Shown here piece after piece: positions 1 through 5,560 of a DNA stretch of 5,560 bases. The position numbers and the translations under genes are program-made. This DNA comes from an uncultured Eubacteriales bacterium. GTDB taxonomy: Bacteria; Bacillota; Clostridia; Lachnospirales; Anaerotignaceae. The stretch is taken from positions 1-5,560 of the forward strand of contig CAKTER010000110.1 of NCBI GenBank assembly GCA_934552695.1, read 5' to 3'. Within the stretch, counting starts at the first letter, position 1, and each line of letters opens with the position of its first letter. Below the pieces are notes generated by a model. That model was not told where the DNA came from. It saw nothing but the letters and a program-made list of their open reading frames with translations, and made no database searches.

Positions 1-159
1 ACACAATGCGCAAGTGCCGGATAGGAACGGCAAAATTTTTTACACTTCTATTGCTTCTTTATCACACATCAATAAACACGGCCGGATTCTCCGCCTTTAA
101 GAAAACCGGTGTATTGAAAAAGGAAGGCAAGCACTCTTTCGGGGGCTTCGGGGCAAAAC
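1..159. other. Gene-free left edge
   Basis: This stretch is more AT-rich than the genes. I see no coding frame with a ribosome binding site and no RNA gene. A plus-strand frame beginning at position 6 has a hydrophobic start, but it runs straight into the antisense of the MarR gene and its upstream region is cut off by the edge. The minus strand leads away from the terminator at 160-195, so this may be the leader of another minus-strand gene beyond the edge. I found no convincing promoter for it. Confidence 0.5.
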
Positions 160-195
160 AAAAAAGGCCCCGCCCGGAGAAAGCCGGGAGGGGCT
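160..195 (-). terminator. Intrinsic terminator after the MarR gene
   Basis: Read on the minus strand, the arms GCCCC-T-CCCGG and CCGGG-C-GGGGC pair over ten base pairs with one central mismatch. The loop is six bases, and the arm is followed by C and then six T residues. The hairpin begins seven bases after the TAA stop of the MarR gene, which is the expected place for a rho-independent terminator. It should end the transcript that starts at the sensor kinase promoter, and it marks the 3' border of the left unit. Confidence 0.9.
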
Positions 196-201
196 CTGAT
201 G

Positions 202-633
202 TTACCGCATATTTGCTTTCATTCGCTCCACGCAGGAAAGGAATTGGCTCAGCTCCGCATCGGAAAACCCATCCGTCAGGGATTCTTCTACCTCGGCAAG
301 CTTTTCAATCATGTCCACGCAAAGCTTCCGGCCCTTGGGGGTAAGGCAGAGCTTTTTCAACCGGGCGTCCTGGGGTACGCTCACCCGGGTGACGAGGCCT
401 TTTTTCTCCATCAGGATGACCACCTTGGAGGCCGTGGAGCGGGTGATGCCGAAGGTGTTTTCCAAATCCCGCTGGAATACGTCCTTCCCTTCGTTTTTGT
501 ACAGATAGGCGATAATCCAGCCGTTGCGTCCTGTAATCTTTTCCCAATCGTTGTCGTCTGCCTGGTTCCGCTCCATTTGCCGTAAAATCAAATTGCTGAG
601 ATACCGTAATTCCGGGCCTACCAATTTTTCCAT
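202..633 (-). CDS. MarR-family winged-helix transcriptional regulator
   Basis: This is a 143-residue cytoplasmic DNA-binding protein with the usual length of MarR regulators, which bind palindromic operators as dimers and often release DNA on binding a small ligand. Residues 1-25 and 105-143 look like the helices that build the dimer interface. Residues 52-76 form the helix-turn-helix, with the recognition helix around ITRSTASKVVILME. Residues 80-100 form the wing, including the family-typical PQDARLKK stretch (D89, R91) and LTPKGRK. I chose the ATG at 633 because AGAGGTGA lies seven bases upstream; an in-frame TTG at 651 would place the start before that site. The gene follows the response regulator by 69 bp with no clear terminator between, so cotranscription is likely. 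Its ligand and targets cannot be read from the sequence, and no efflux or detoxification gene is nearby. Confidence 0.9.
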   Translation of the reverse strand: MEKLVGPELRYLSNLILRQMERNQADDNDWEKITGRNGWIIAYLYKNEGKDVFQRDLENTFGITRSTASKVVILMEKKGLVTRVSVPQDARLKKLCLTPKGRKLCVDMIEKLAEVEESLTDGFSDAELSQFLSCVERMKANMR

Positions 634-638
634 AACAA

Positions 639-646
639 TCACCTCT
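639..646 (-). promoter_or_regulatory. Ribosome binding site of the MarR gene
   Basis: AGAGGTGA on the minus strand ends five bases before the ATG at 631-633. This is good complementarity to the 16S rRNA tail, and it decides the start in favour of that ATG over the upstream in-frame TTG, which would overlap the site. Confidence 0.75.
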
Positions 647-702
647 TTCAAAAGATCATAAAGCCTGCTTCCTGCAACCGCCAGCGGCCAAAGGGCGCTT
701 TT

Positions 703-1428
703 TCAGCCCTCGCCGGTCTGGCGGTTGGAGTTTTCATCGTTCATCCGATAGCCTACGCCCAATTCGTTTAAAATATAAGCGTTTTCGCCGGGACGGCTCC
801 CCAGCTTTTTCCGGATGTTGGCCATATTGACCTGTAGCTTTTTGGTGCTGCCGGTATCGGCCCAGCCCCAAATGGCCTGGGAAATGGCATTGTAGGTCAT
901 CACCCGGCCCGGGTTTTCCGAAAGCAGGGCGACGATATTGTATTCCGTTTGGGTCAGGCGAATCTCCCGGCCCTCTACCCAAATTTGCCGCCGGTCGTAA
1001 TCAATTTCCAGCCCACCGGCTGAAAACTTCCCCCCGGGGAGGGCCGCTGCACTCAACCGGGCGTTCCGCAGCACAGCCCGTACCCGGGCCAGCAGCTCGC
1101 CGTTCCCAAAGGGCTTGGTAATATAATCGTTGGCGCCCAAATCCAAGGCATCTATCTTATCCTGTTCGGTGGTGCGGGCCGAAAGGACAATGATAGGGGT
1201 AACGTATTTTTGGCGGACGGTACGGATAAAATCCAGCCCGTCGCCGTCGGGCAGCCCCAGGTCCAAAATGACCAAATCGGGGGTATGGGAAGAAAACAGC
1301 GCCTGTCCCATGCCGCAGGTGTGGGCAATGAGCGGCTGATAGCCGTTGGTGTTCAGGAGCGTTTCCACAAAGCTGCAAATATTGGGGTCATCCTCTACCA
1401 AAAGGATTTTATATTTATTGTTACTCAT
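703..1428 (-). CDS. KdpE-like OmpR-family response regulator
   Basis: This 241-residue regulator should accept phosphate from the adjacent kinase and act as a transcription factor. Residues 5-122 are the receiver domain: acidic residues D13/D14, phosphoacceptor D56 in VILDLGLPD, switch S83 in IIVLSAR, and K105 in TKPF. Residues 135-228 are an OmpR/PhoB winged helix, with LTQTEYNIVALL, the recognition-helix region TKKLQVNMANIRKKL and the closing hairpin VGYRM. The receiver and the DNA-binding domain both resemble KdpE more than PhoB or VanR. The frame stays open upstream to 1551, but the ATG at 1428 begins the normal MSNNKYKILLVEDD start. It overlaps the kinase stop codon in ATGAGTAA, so translation is probably coupled. 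The last roughly ten residues (DENSNRQTGEG) are a hydrophilic tail. Without kdpFABC in view the regulon is unknown, so I withhold the kdpE symbol. Confidence 0.93.
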   Translation of the reverse strand: MSNNKYKILLVEDDPNICSFVETLLNTNGYQPLIAHTCGMGQALFSSHTPDLVILDLGLPDGDGLDFIRTVRQKYVTPIIVLSARTTEQDKIDALDLGANDYITKPFGNGELLARVRAVLRNARLSAAALPGGKFSAGGLEIDYDRRQIWVEGREIRLTQTEYNIVALLSENPGRVMTYNAISQAIWGWADTGSTKKLQVNMANIRKKLGSRPGENAYILNELGVGYRMNDENSNRQTGEG

Positions 1429-2512
1429 CCTCTGCTTCTGCCTCCTCCCGCTCCAGCGAGAATCGAATGGTGGTGCCGCTGCCGGCCCGGCTTCTGGCCT
1501 CGATATTGCCGCCGTGGGCTTTGATGATGGTGGCACAAACGGAAAGGCCAATGCCCATGTTCCGCTTCCCGCTGTCGGACGGCCGGTTATCTTGATGGGG
1601 CATTCCCGAAAACAGGGTGGCCAGCCGCTCCTTGGGGATGCCGCAGCCGTTGTCGGTAACCTCGAAGATTGCCCAATCCCCCTGCGTAAATACTTTTATA
1701 GTCAGCTGGGTCATGCCAATGGCGTGATCCACAGCATTTTCCAGCAGATTGACCAGCACCTGCTCGATGAGCATGGAATCCATGGGAATCATCACAAAAT
1801 CCTCGGGGATATCCACCGCAATGGGTTGGTCGGGATAACGTTTTTTAAACTTTACTACCACGGCATCGATAAGTTCCTCCAAAACCGTGGGCGTTTTGGT
1901 AACCGATATTTTTTCGCTATCAATCCGGGTGACCGAAAGCAGGTTTTCCACCATTCGGTTCAGCCACTCGGCGTTGGCGCAAACCTCCCCCAGCAGCTTA
2001 AACTGCTGTTCCTTGCTCAGGGAGTCGTAGTTTTCCATGATGGTAGAGCAAGAACCATAAATAGAGGTTAGGGGCGTCCGCAGGTCGTGGGAAACGGCCC
2101 GCAGCAGGTTGGCCCGCACCTTTTCTTTTTCTTTTTCCTTTTCGTTTTCAGCCCGAATCCGTTCCTGCTGCTTCAGCTTGGTAGTCAGGGTGCTGGTCAT
2201 GATGGACACAAACAGCATAACCACCCCCGAAAACATATTTTCTGGCAAAGAAAAGTTGAATTCAAAATACGGGAAGGTAAATGCGAAGTTGACTGCCAAA
2301 ACGCTGAGGAGCGAGGCCAAAATTCCCCACAGATAGCCTTGGGTGCCCCAGGACACCAAAAAGACAGCCATCACGAAAACCATAGGCGGCAGGGCCCCCG
2401 AACCGGAATGGGAGACCTTTTGCATAAAAATGACGGCGGCAAAGGCCAAGGACGGCAGAACGAAGGCCAGGACGCAATCCCTTATCAGTTGACGCTCTTC
2501 GGGCTCTATCAT
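1421..2512 (-). CDS. Short KdpD-like sensor histidine kinase (DUF4118, HisKA, HATPase)
   Basis: This 363-residue membrane sensor kinase should autophosphorylate and pass phosphate to the regulator encoded next. Residues 13-111 hold about four short hydrophobic segments (near 13-30, 43-56, 60-78 and 94-110), with the FTFPYFEFNF signature of the DUF4118 region of KdpD. Residues 112-135 are a charged linker with alternating Lys and Glu. The HisKA domain starts at about 133, with H142 in the motif AVSHDLRTPLTSIYG. The HATPase domain carries the N-box around QVLVNLLENAVDHA (251-264), DNGCGIP (287-293) and MGIGLSVC (319-326). Full-length KdpD proteins are about 900 residues and carry N-terminal KdpD and Usp domains; this protein lacks both. 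Because it starts at a strong ribosome site behind its own promoter, the short form looks natural and not a truncation by damage. The stimulus may be potassium or envelope state, but nothing here shows which. Confidence 0.93.
   Translation of the reverse strand: MIEPEERQLIRDCVLAFVLPSLAFAAVIFMQKVSHSGSGALPPMVFVMAVFLVSWGTQGYLWGILASLLSVLAVNFAFTFPYFEFNFSLPENMFSGVVMLFVSIMTSTLTTKLKQQERIRAENEKEKEKEKVRANLLRAVSHDLRTPLTSIYGSCSTIMENYDSLSKEQQFKLLGEVCANAEWLNRMVENLLSVTRIDSEKISVTKTPTVLEELIDAVVVKFKKRYPDQPIAVDIPEDFVMIPMDSMLIEQVLVNLLENAVDHAIGMTQLTIKVFTQGDWAIFEVTDNGCGIPKERLATLFSGMPHQDNRPSDSGKRNMGIGLSVCATIIKAHGGNIEARSRAGSGTTIRFSLEREEAEAEDE
1441..1449 (-). promoter_or_regulatory. Ribosome binding site of the response regulator, inside the kinase gene
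   Basis: GGGAGGAGG lies twelve bases before the ATG at 1428, within the last codons of the kinase gene. The spacing is a little long, but together with the 8-base gene overlap it supports that start and coupled translation. Confidence 0.55.
2120..2149 (-). repeat. Short Lys-Glu coding repeat in the kinase linker
   Basis: On the plus strand this stretch is a pyrimidine tract of near-repeats of TTTTTC, which on the minus strand encodes alternating Glu and Lys at kinase residues 122-131. The six-base unit keeps the reading frame, so slippage would change linker length by two residues at a time. The linker joins the last membrane segment to the dimerisation helix. Confidence 0.7.
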
Positions 2513-2517
2513 GGTAC

Positions 2518-2525
2518 TTCCTCCT
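2518..2525 (-). promoter_or_regulatory. Ribosome binding site of the sensor kinase
   Basis: AGGAGGAA lies five bases before the ATG at 2510-2512. It is a near-perfect Shine-Dalgarno sequence and supports this start for the short kinase. Confidence 0.85.
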
Positions 2526-2537
2526 GACTACATAATT

Positions 2538-2546
2538 ATTGTAGCA
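2538..2546 (-). promoter_or_regulatory. Extended -10 promoter of the kinase-regulator unit
   Basis: The minus strand reads TGCTACAAT, an extended -10 element (TG, one base, then TACAAT) 25 bases before the start codon of the kinase. No good -35 box is found 16-18 bases further upstream; the position holds CCAAAT, one arm of the inverted repeat at 2551-2566. An alternative is TTAACC at 2565-2570 spaced 16 bases from TATGCT. The transcription start would be near 2531, leaving a short leader of about 18 bases. The missing -35 suggests dependence on an activator or on the upstream A-tracts. This call rests on motif reading only. Confidence 0.55.
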
Positions 2547-2550
2547 TAAT

Positions 2551-2566
2551 CCAAATAAAGATTTGG
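2551..2566. promoter_or_regulatory. Perfect inverted repeat in the promoter, candidate operator
   Basis: CCAAAT and ATTTGG form perfect 6-bp arms around a 4-base AAAG centre. The site covers about -20 to -35 relative to the inferred start of the kinase unit, so a bound protein would touch RNA polymerase directly. Candidates encoded in the same unit are the MarR-type protein and the KdpE-like regulator. OmpR-family regulators more often use direct repeats, which slightly favours the MarR protein, but this is inference. Confidence 0.45.
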
Positions 2567-2588
2567 TTAAGAAATTTGTATATTCGAC

Positions 2589-2623
2589 AAAAATCAGCCA
2601 AAAAACGGAAAAAATTAAAAAAA
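2589..2623. promoter_or_regulatory. Phased A-tracts, likely curved DNA upstream of the kinase promoter
   Basis: Four A-runs of 5, 6, 6 and 7 bases are centred near 2591, 2602.5, 2611.5 and 2620, a mean spacing of about 9.7 bases, close to one helical turn. They lie about 58 to 92 bases upstream of the inferred transcription start. Phased A-tracts bend DNA and can raise promoter activity or act as sites for nucleoid proteins. Confidence 0.5.
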
Positions 2624-2677
2624 CTGGCGTCCTTTACTTTTACAGCAGCAGAATCCCGTTTGGATTTGTCCTGTTTT

Positions 2678-2712
2678 AAAAAGGCGGGAGGCTGCGCTAT
2701 GCAGTCCCCCGC
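2678..2712 (-). terminator. Intrinsic terminator after dut
   Basis: On the minus strand GCGGGGGACTGC pairs with GCAGCCTCCCGC around a 5-base loop. The 12-position stem has one G-U pair and one A-C mismatch, and is followed by C and five T residues. It starts 18 bases after the TAA stop of dut and separates the ATPase-dut unit from the kinase promoter downstream. Confidence 0.85.
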
Positions 2713-2730
2713 TCTACTTTGGCCGCATCG

Positions 2731-3225
2731 TTACCGCCGGCCGGCGCCGTCGGTACTGCCCAGCCCGCCGGTACGCTGGCCTGCCGCTTCATCATTGACC
2801 GTGACGCCAAAGGGCAGGAAAAGGCCCTGGCACATAGCCTGGCCGGAGTCAATATGTAAGGGCTTTTGCCCTAAATTGGTCATTTTTACAAAAATATGCC
2901 CCTCGTTTGCGGCGCCGTAATAATCGCTGTCGATGACCGCCACGGTGTTGTCCAGCTGAAGCCGGTATTTAAATCCCAGGCTGCTCCGGGGGAACAGCAG
3001 CAGCACCCAGCCCGGGTCGATTTGCGCCCGGATGCCGGTGGCCACCCGAATGGTCTCGCCGGGGGCCAGGTCAATGGCCTGGGGGGCAAAAAAATCGTAA
3101 CCGGCCGACCCGGCCGTAGCCCGCCGGGGGAGCAAAACACTCTGGTATACGGCGGCGCTTTCGGGGCCGCAATCAGCCAAATACTGGTTTAGGCTTACTT
3201 TTTTAAACTCAGCAATACGGTTCAT
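2731..3225 (-). CDS. dut: dUTP diphosphatase (dUTPase)
   Basis: The 164-residue enzyme hydrolyses dUTP to dUMP and diphosphate, which keeps uracil out of DNA and supplies dUMP for thymidylate synthesis. All five motifs of the homotrimeric family are present in order: I, AGSAGYDFFAP (38-48); II, PRSSLG (79-84); III, LDNTVAVIDSDYYG (91-104) with the catalytic aspartate D99; IV, GQAMCQGLFLP (128-138); V, RTGGLGST (151-158). Two positions differ from well-studied members: the Gly usual before VID in motif III is Ala, and the aromatic residue usual in motif V is Leu. The roughly 30-residue N-terminal extension before motif I matches the clostridial subgroup as I recall it. I chose the ATG at 3225, with weak AGTGAG upstream; an in-frame GTG at 3237 has no ribosome site. 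The start lies inside the end of the ATPase gene, so translation is probably coupled. Confidence 0.95.
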   Translation of the reverse strand: MNRIAEFKKVSLNQYLADCGPESAAVYQSVLLPRRATAGSAGYDFFAPQAIDLAPGETIRVATGIRAQIDPGWVLLLFPRSSLGFKYRLQLDNTVAVIDSDYYGAANEGHIFVKMTNLGQKPLHIDSGQAMCQGLFLPFGVTVNDEAAGQRTGGLGSTDGAGRR

Positions 3226-5560
3226 GGCAGTTCTCACTTTCTGTTAGATTTTGACAGATGGCTTCGGGGGCCAATCCCAGAAGGTACCGGTGACAGGTAA
3301 ACAGCAGGCTTTGGGTGCCCCGTTGGGCTTCCTCCTGCAAAAATGCCAGCGCCTGTGTGCAGCGGCCGTCGTCGTATTGAACAAAGGGGTCGTCCAGCAG
3401 CAGCGGCAGGGCTTCTCCCCGGCTCTCGCCCAGCAGGGCGGCAATGGCGCACCGCAGGGAAAAATAGACCTGATCCAGCGTACCGCCGCTGAGATACCCC
3501 GGTTCCCGCAGCAGCGGAGCGGCAGCCTCCTGTACCTGCACCGCAAGCGACCGGGATACCAGCGCCCCGGTGTAGTGGCCGCCGGTCAGTCGGTTCAAAA
3601 GATCGGCGGTTTTTCGGTTTAGTGCCGGGCCAAAGCTGCTTTGCATTTCCTCAAAGGCCTCGTCCAATACCTGAGCGGCCAAAGCGGCCGCCTGATAAAA
3701 GCCTTCCTGCTCTTCCAAGGCCTCGGAGATATCTTGCAACGCCCGACGAACCTCAAAGGCATCGGGAAGTGCCGTAAACCGGTGCTTCAGCTCTTCCTTC
3801 AGCCGCTCCTCCTCCACCGTCAGAGCCTGGGTGCGCTCCCGCAGGGCGGCCAAAGGCAGAGAGGGGGTCTCGATTTCCGGCGGAACCGGACTGGTTTCCC
3901 CTTCCGGGGCCAGCTGAGCCAGCCGTCGGACAACGGCCTCCGGTGTTTGGCCGTTCAGCGCCCGGACAAAGCTGGTTTGGGCTTCATCCGCAGCGGCCTG
4001 GGCGGCCTGTCGGCGGCTTTGGGCTTGCTCCCATGCATCCAGCCGTTCCAGCACCTGTACACCGGTGGCAAAGGTCCCCAGCGGGGCCAGCGCTTGCTGC
4101 AGGGCCTGCCATTGGCTGTCGGCGGCTTCCCGCAAACGGCTGCTCTCCTGCTGGCTTTGGGCCTGCTGTTCCTGCCATTGCGTCATGACCTGCTCCAACT
4201 GCCGGGCGGTCTCGTCTCGCTGTGCCTGCGCAGCGGCCCGGCGTTCGGCGGCCTGCGCCCGGTCGATTTGGCTTTGCTGCCAACGGGTCTGGACGCTCTC
4301 CCAGTGGGCCTCGGCCTGGGTTTGGGCGGCCTGGGCCTGTTCTGTTTGGGAACGGGCCTCTTGCAGCCGGGCGGCCCATTGGCGCTCCGCAGCCGTGCGC
4401 TGGGCGGTCTGGGCTGCTTCCCATGCGGCTGCTTGCTGTTGTCTCCCCCTCTTTTGGCCGAAATACAGCAAAACGGCAACCAGAAGAAGCGCTGCGCCAA
4501 CCACGCTAAGGACATAAGAAGCAACGGATTGGCCGCCTCGGGTGAGGATACCGGCCAGTTCGGCCGCAGCCCCCAGGGCCAGCAGAGCCCCTACCGCCGG
4601 AGACCCGGACGGAGCAGGCGGCGGTAAAGCCGCCGGGGCATTTTGCTGCCAATGGGTATACTCCTGTTGCAGGCCTTCCTCGGCCTGCCGGGCGGCTTGG
4701 GCGGCTTGCTGAGCGGCCTCCCGCTTTTGTGCCGCTGCTTCCCGGGCGGCGTCAATTTCCTGCCCGGCCCGCTGCTGGCCCTCCCAGGCGGCTTGGGCTG
4801 CCTCCCATTTTTGACCGGCGGCCTCCTGCTCTTGCCGGGCCTTGCCCAGGGTTTCAGCCCGCAGGGCGTCCAGCGCCCGGGTCTGCTCGGTGTAGCTGCG
4901 CACCTCCCGATAGGCGGCCTGTACCCTTTCCACCTGCCCCCGCCAACCGCTCAGCTGTTCCGGAGTCAGGGGTACGCCTTGGCAAAGCAGCTCGGCCTGT
5001 AAGCGGTCGGCCTCGGCCTGCCGGGCTTGGGCCCGCTCCCCGATGGCCAAAATATCCTGTAGCCGGGCAATCTCCTGCTGTTTTTGGCTTTCTGCCGCCG
5101 CCTGCTCTGCCTGCGCCAACGCTTGTCCGGCTGCGGCCTTTTGCCCGTTCAAGGCTTGCAGGCGGGCCAGCAGCCCTTCTCGCTCCTCTTGGGCTTGGGC
5201 CACGGCCTCCTGCTGCGTCAACAGCCGTTGCCGTTCTTCCTGCAACCGGTCGGCCTTTCCGCCGCCCCGGGGCCGGTGTAGCTGGGCCATGGCCGTTTCC
5301 AACCGCTTTTTGACCACAGGGTAGGACACCCCGGCGTCGCCGGTACTGACCAGATTTTCCAAATGGTGCAAAATCTCGCCGTTTTTATCCCGTTCCGGGT
5401 CAACCACGCTGGCCAGCTGGCCAATAAACACCGTATTTTCGAAGGCGCCGGCCCCCAGCCCCAGCAGCCGGTTCCCCGGCTCTTCCTTTTTGGACAGGGG
5501 CAGCTCCTCCCCGGTAGCCAAATTGACGACCCGGATTTTATCGCTGGCCCGGGTGGCCCC
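3209..5560 (-). CDS. YhaN-like SMC/SbcC-type ATPase with internal membrane hairpin (5' end outside window)
   Basis: The frame is open to the right edge, so the N-terminal part with Walker A is missing; 783 residues are visible, numbered here from the edge. Residues 40-48 (FENTVFIGQ) resemble the Q-loop of Rad50/SbcC proteins, and LVSTGDAGVSYPVVKKRLE follows. Residues about 103-308 and 373-533 are Ala/Gln/Glu/Arg-rich coiled coil. Between them lie two hydrophobic segments (about 321-340 and 347-367) joined by a short turn and followed by KRGR. The C-terminal ABC half has the signature LSGG (690-693), Walker B LPLLLDDP (718-725) and switch histidine H757 in FTCHRY. This order matches Bacillus YhaN, a putative ATPase encoded beside the nuclease YhaO. 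A role in DNA end processing or repair at the membrane is inference. An in-frame TTG at 5521 is not a real start, as the domain continues upstream. The TGA stop overlaps dut by 17 bases. Confidence 0.88.
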   Translation of the reverse strand, partial: GATRASDKIRVVNLATGEELPLSKKEEPGNRLLGLGAGAFENTVFIGQLASVVDPERDKNGEILHHLENLVSTGDAGVSYPVVKKRLETAMAQLHRPRGGGKADRLQEERQRLLTQQEAVAQAQEEREGLLARLQALNGQKAAAGQALAQAEQAAAESQKQQEIARLQDILAIGERAQARQAEADRLQAELLCQGVPLTPEQLSGWRGQVERVQAAYREVRSYTEQTRALDALRAETLGKARQEQEAAGQKWEAAQAAWEGQQRAGQEIDAAREAAAQKREAAQQAAQAARQAEEGLQQEYTHWQQNAPAALPPPAPSGSPAVGALLALGAAAELAGILTRGGQSVASYVLSVVGAALLLVAVLLYFGQKRGRQQQAAAWEAAQTAQRTAAERQWAARLQEARSQTEQAQAAQTQAEAHWESVQTRWQQSQIDRAQAAERRAAAQAQRDETARQLEQVMTQWQEQQAQSQQESSRLREAADSQWQALQQALAPLGTFATGVQVLERLDAWEQAQSRRQAAQAAADEAQTSFVRALNGQTPEAVVRRLAQLAPEGETSPVPPEIETPSLPLAALRERTQALTVEEERLKEELKHRFTALPDAFEVRRALQDISEALEEQEGFYQAAALAAQVLDEAFEEMQSSFGPALNRKTADLLNRLTGGHYTGALVSRSLAVQVQEAAAPLLREPGYLSGGTLDQVYFSLRCAIAALLGESRGEALPLLLDDPFVQYDDGRCTQALAFLQEEAQRGTQSLLFTCHRYLLGLAPEAICQNLTESENCHEPYC
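4460..4600 (-). other. Region encoding the membrane hairpin of the ATPase
   Basis: This part of the ATPase gene encodes the two hydrophobic segments AVGALLALGAAAELAGILT and YVLSVVGAALLLVAVLLYF. The turn between them is about seven residues with Gly-Gly, too short for a domain, so they can form a helical hairpin dipping into or crossing the membrane. A Pro-rich stretch precedes them and KRGR follows. It lies where the two coiled-coil arms meet. Confidence 0.7.

Larger units (their letters stand above)
2513..2730. other. Intergenic region between dut and the sensor kinase
   Basis: This 218-bp gap holds, from right to left, the dut terminator, phased A-tracts, the inverted repeat, the extended -10 element and the ribosome binding site of the kinase. 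I see no small coding frame with a ribosome site and no RNA gene. The stretch 2630-2677 has no recognised signal. Confidence 0.7.

Noticed and set aside
6..344. Plus-strand 112-codon frame with a hydrophobic, signal-like start
   Set aside because: It runs across the minus-strand terminator and into the antisense of the well-supported MarR gene. Its later residues are basic and low in complexity, and no ribosome site is visible.
634..651. TTG start for the MarR protein
   Set aside because: It would place the ribosome binding site inside the coding region; the ATG at 633 is properly spaced.
655..660. TATGAT as a -10 box for a separate MarR promoter
   Set aside because: There is no acceptable -35 at 16-18 bases; the nearest TTGCAG is only about 11 bases away.
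690..711. Small hairpin at the end of the response regulator gene (AGGGC/GCCCT)
   Set aside because: The stem is only five base pairs with a nine-base loop and has no T-run after it, so it is unlikely to terminate transcription.
1429..1551. N-terminal extension of the response regulator frame
   Set aside because: The extra 41 residues are Pro/Ala-rich, overlap the kinase gene and have no family match; the ATG at 1428 gives the normal receiver start.
1346..2071. Plus-strand 241-codon frame opposite the kinase and regulator
   Set aside because: It is the antisense of two clear gene families and resembles no family; GC-rich genes commonly give such open antisense frames.
3641..4627. Plus-strand 328-codon Leu/Gly-rich frame
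   Set aside because: It is the antisense of the Ala/Gln-rich coiled-coil part of the ATPase, which yields few stops by composition alone.
3200..5560. Frequent short similar words in the ATPase gene as a DNA repeat or CRISPR array
   Set aside because: The similarity comes from Ala, Gln and Glu codons of a coiled coil; there are no regular repeat units or spacers.

Overview
The window looks like chromosomal DNA from a fairly GC-rich member of the Firmicutes, most likely Clostridia (Oscillospiraceae/Ruminococcaceae-like). This rests on the protein families (a YhaN-type ATPase, a short DUF4118 histidine kinase with a KdpE-like regulator, a clostridial-style dUTPase), strong AGGAGG-type ribosome binding sites and classic hairpin-plus-T-run terminators. 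The genus is an inference. All five genes I can support lie on the minus strand, so transcription runs from high to low coordinates.

Right unit (5560 to about 2678): the window opens inside a long ATPase gene of the SMC/Rad50/SbcC type, closest in layout to Bacillus YhaN. The N-terminal Walker A part lies beyond the right edge. The visible part has a Q-loop-like motif, two long Ala/Gln/Glu-rich coiled-coil arms split by a hydrophobic two-helix hairpin, and a C-terminal ABC half with signature, Walker B and switch histidine. Its stop codon overlaps the start of a dUTP diphosphatase gene (dut) by 17 bases, so the two are probably cotranscribed and translationally coupled. A good intrinsic terminator follows dut.

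Intergenic region (2513-2730): besides the dut terminator it holds phased A-tracts, a perfect 6-bp inverted repeat and an extended -10 promoter that reads leftward into the next unit.

Left unit (about 2543 to 160): a short KdpD-like sensor kinase, which has the DUF4118 membrane region and kinase core but lacks the N-terminal KdpD and Usp domains, overlaps a KdpE-like response regulator by 8 bases. A MarR-family repressor gene follows after 69 bp, and a strong terminator closes the unit. The kinase and regulator form a two-component pair. The MarR protein may be a passenger or a second regulator from the same transcript. No potassium transporter gene is present in the window. Positions 1-159 hold no gene I can support.

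The most interesting points are the membrane hairpin where Rad50/SbcC proteins carry a zinc hook, the overlap of this ATPase gene with dut, and the unusual promoter of the sensor kinase operon.
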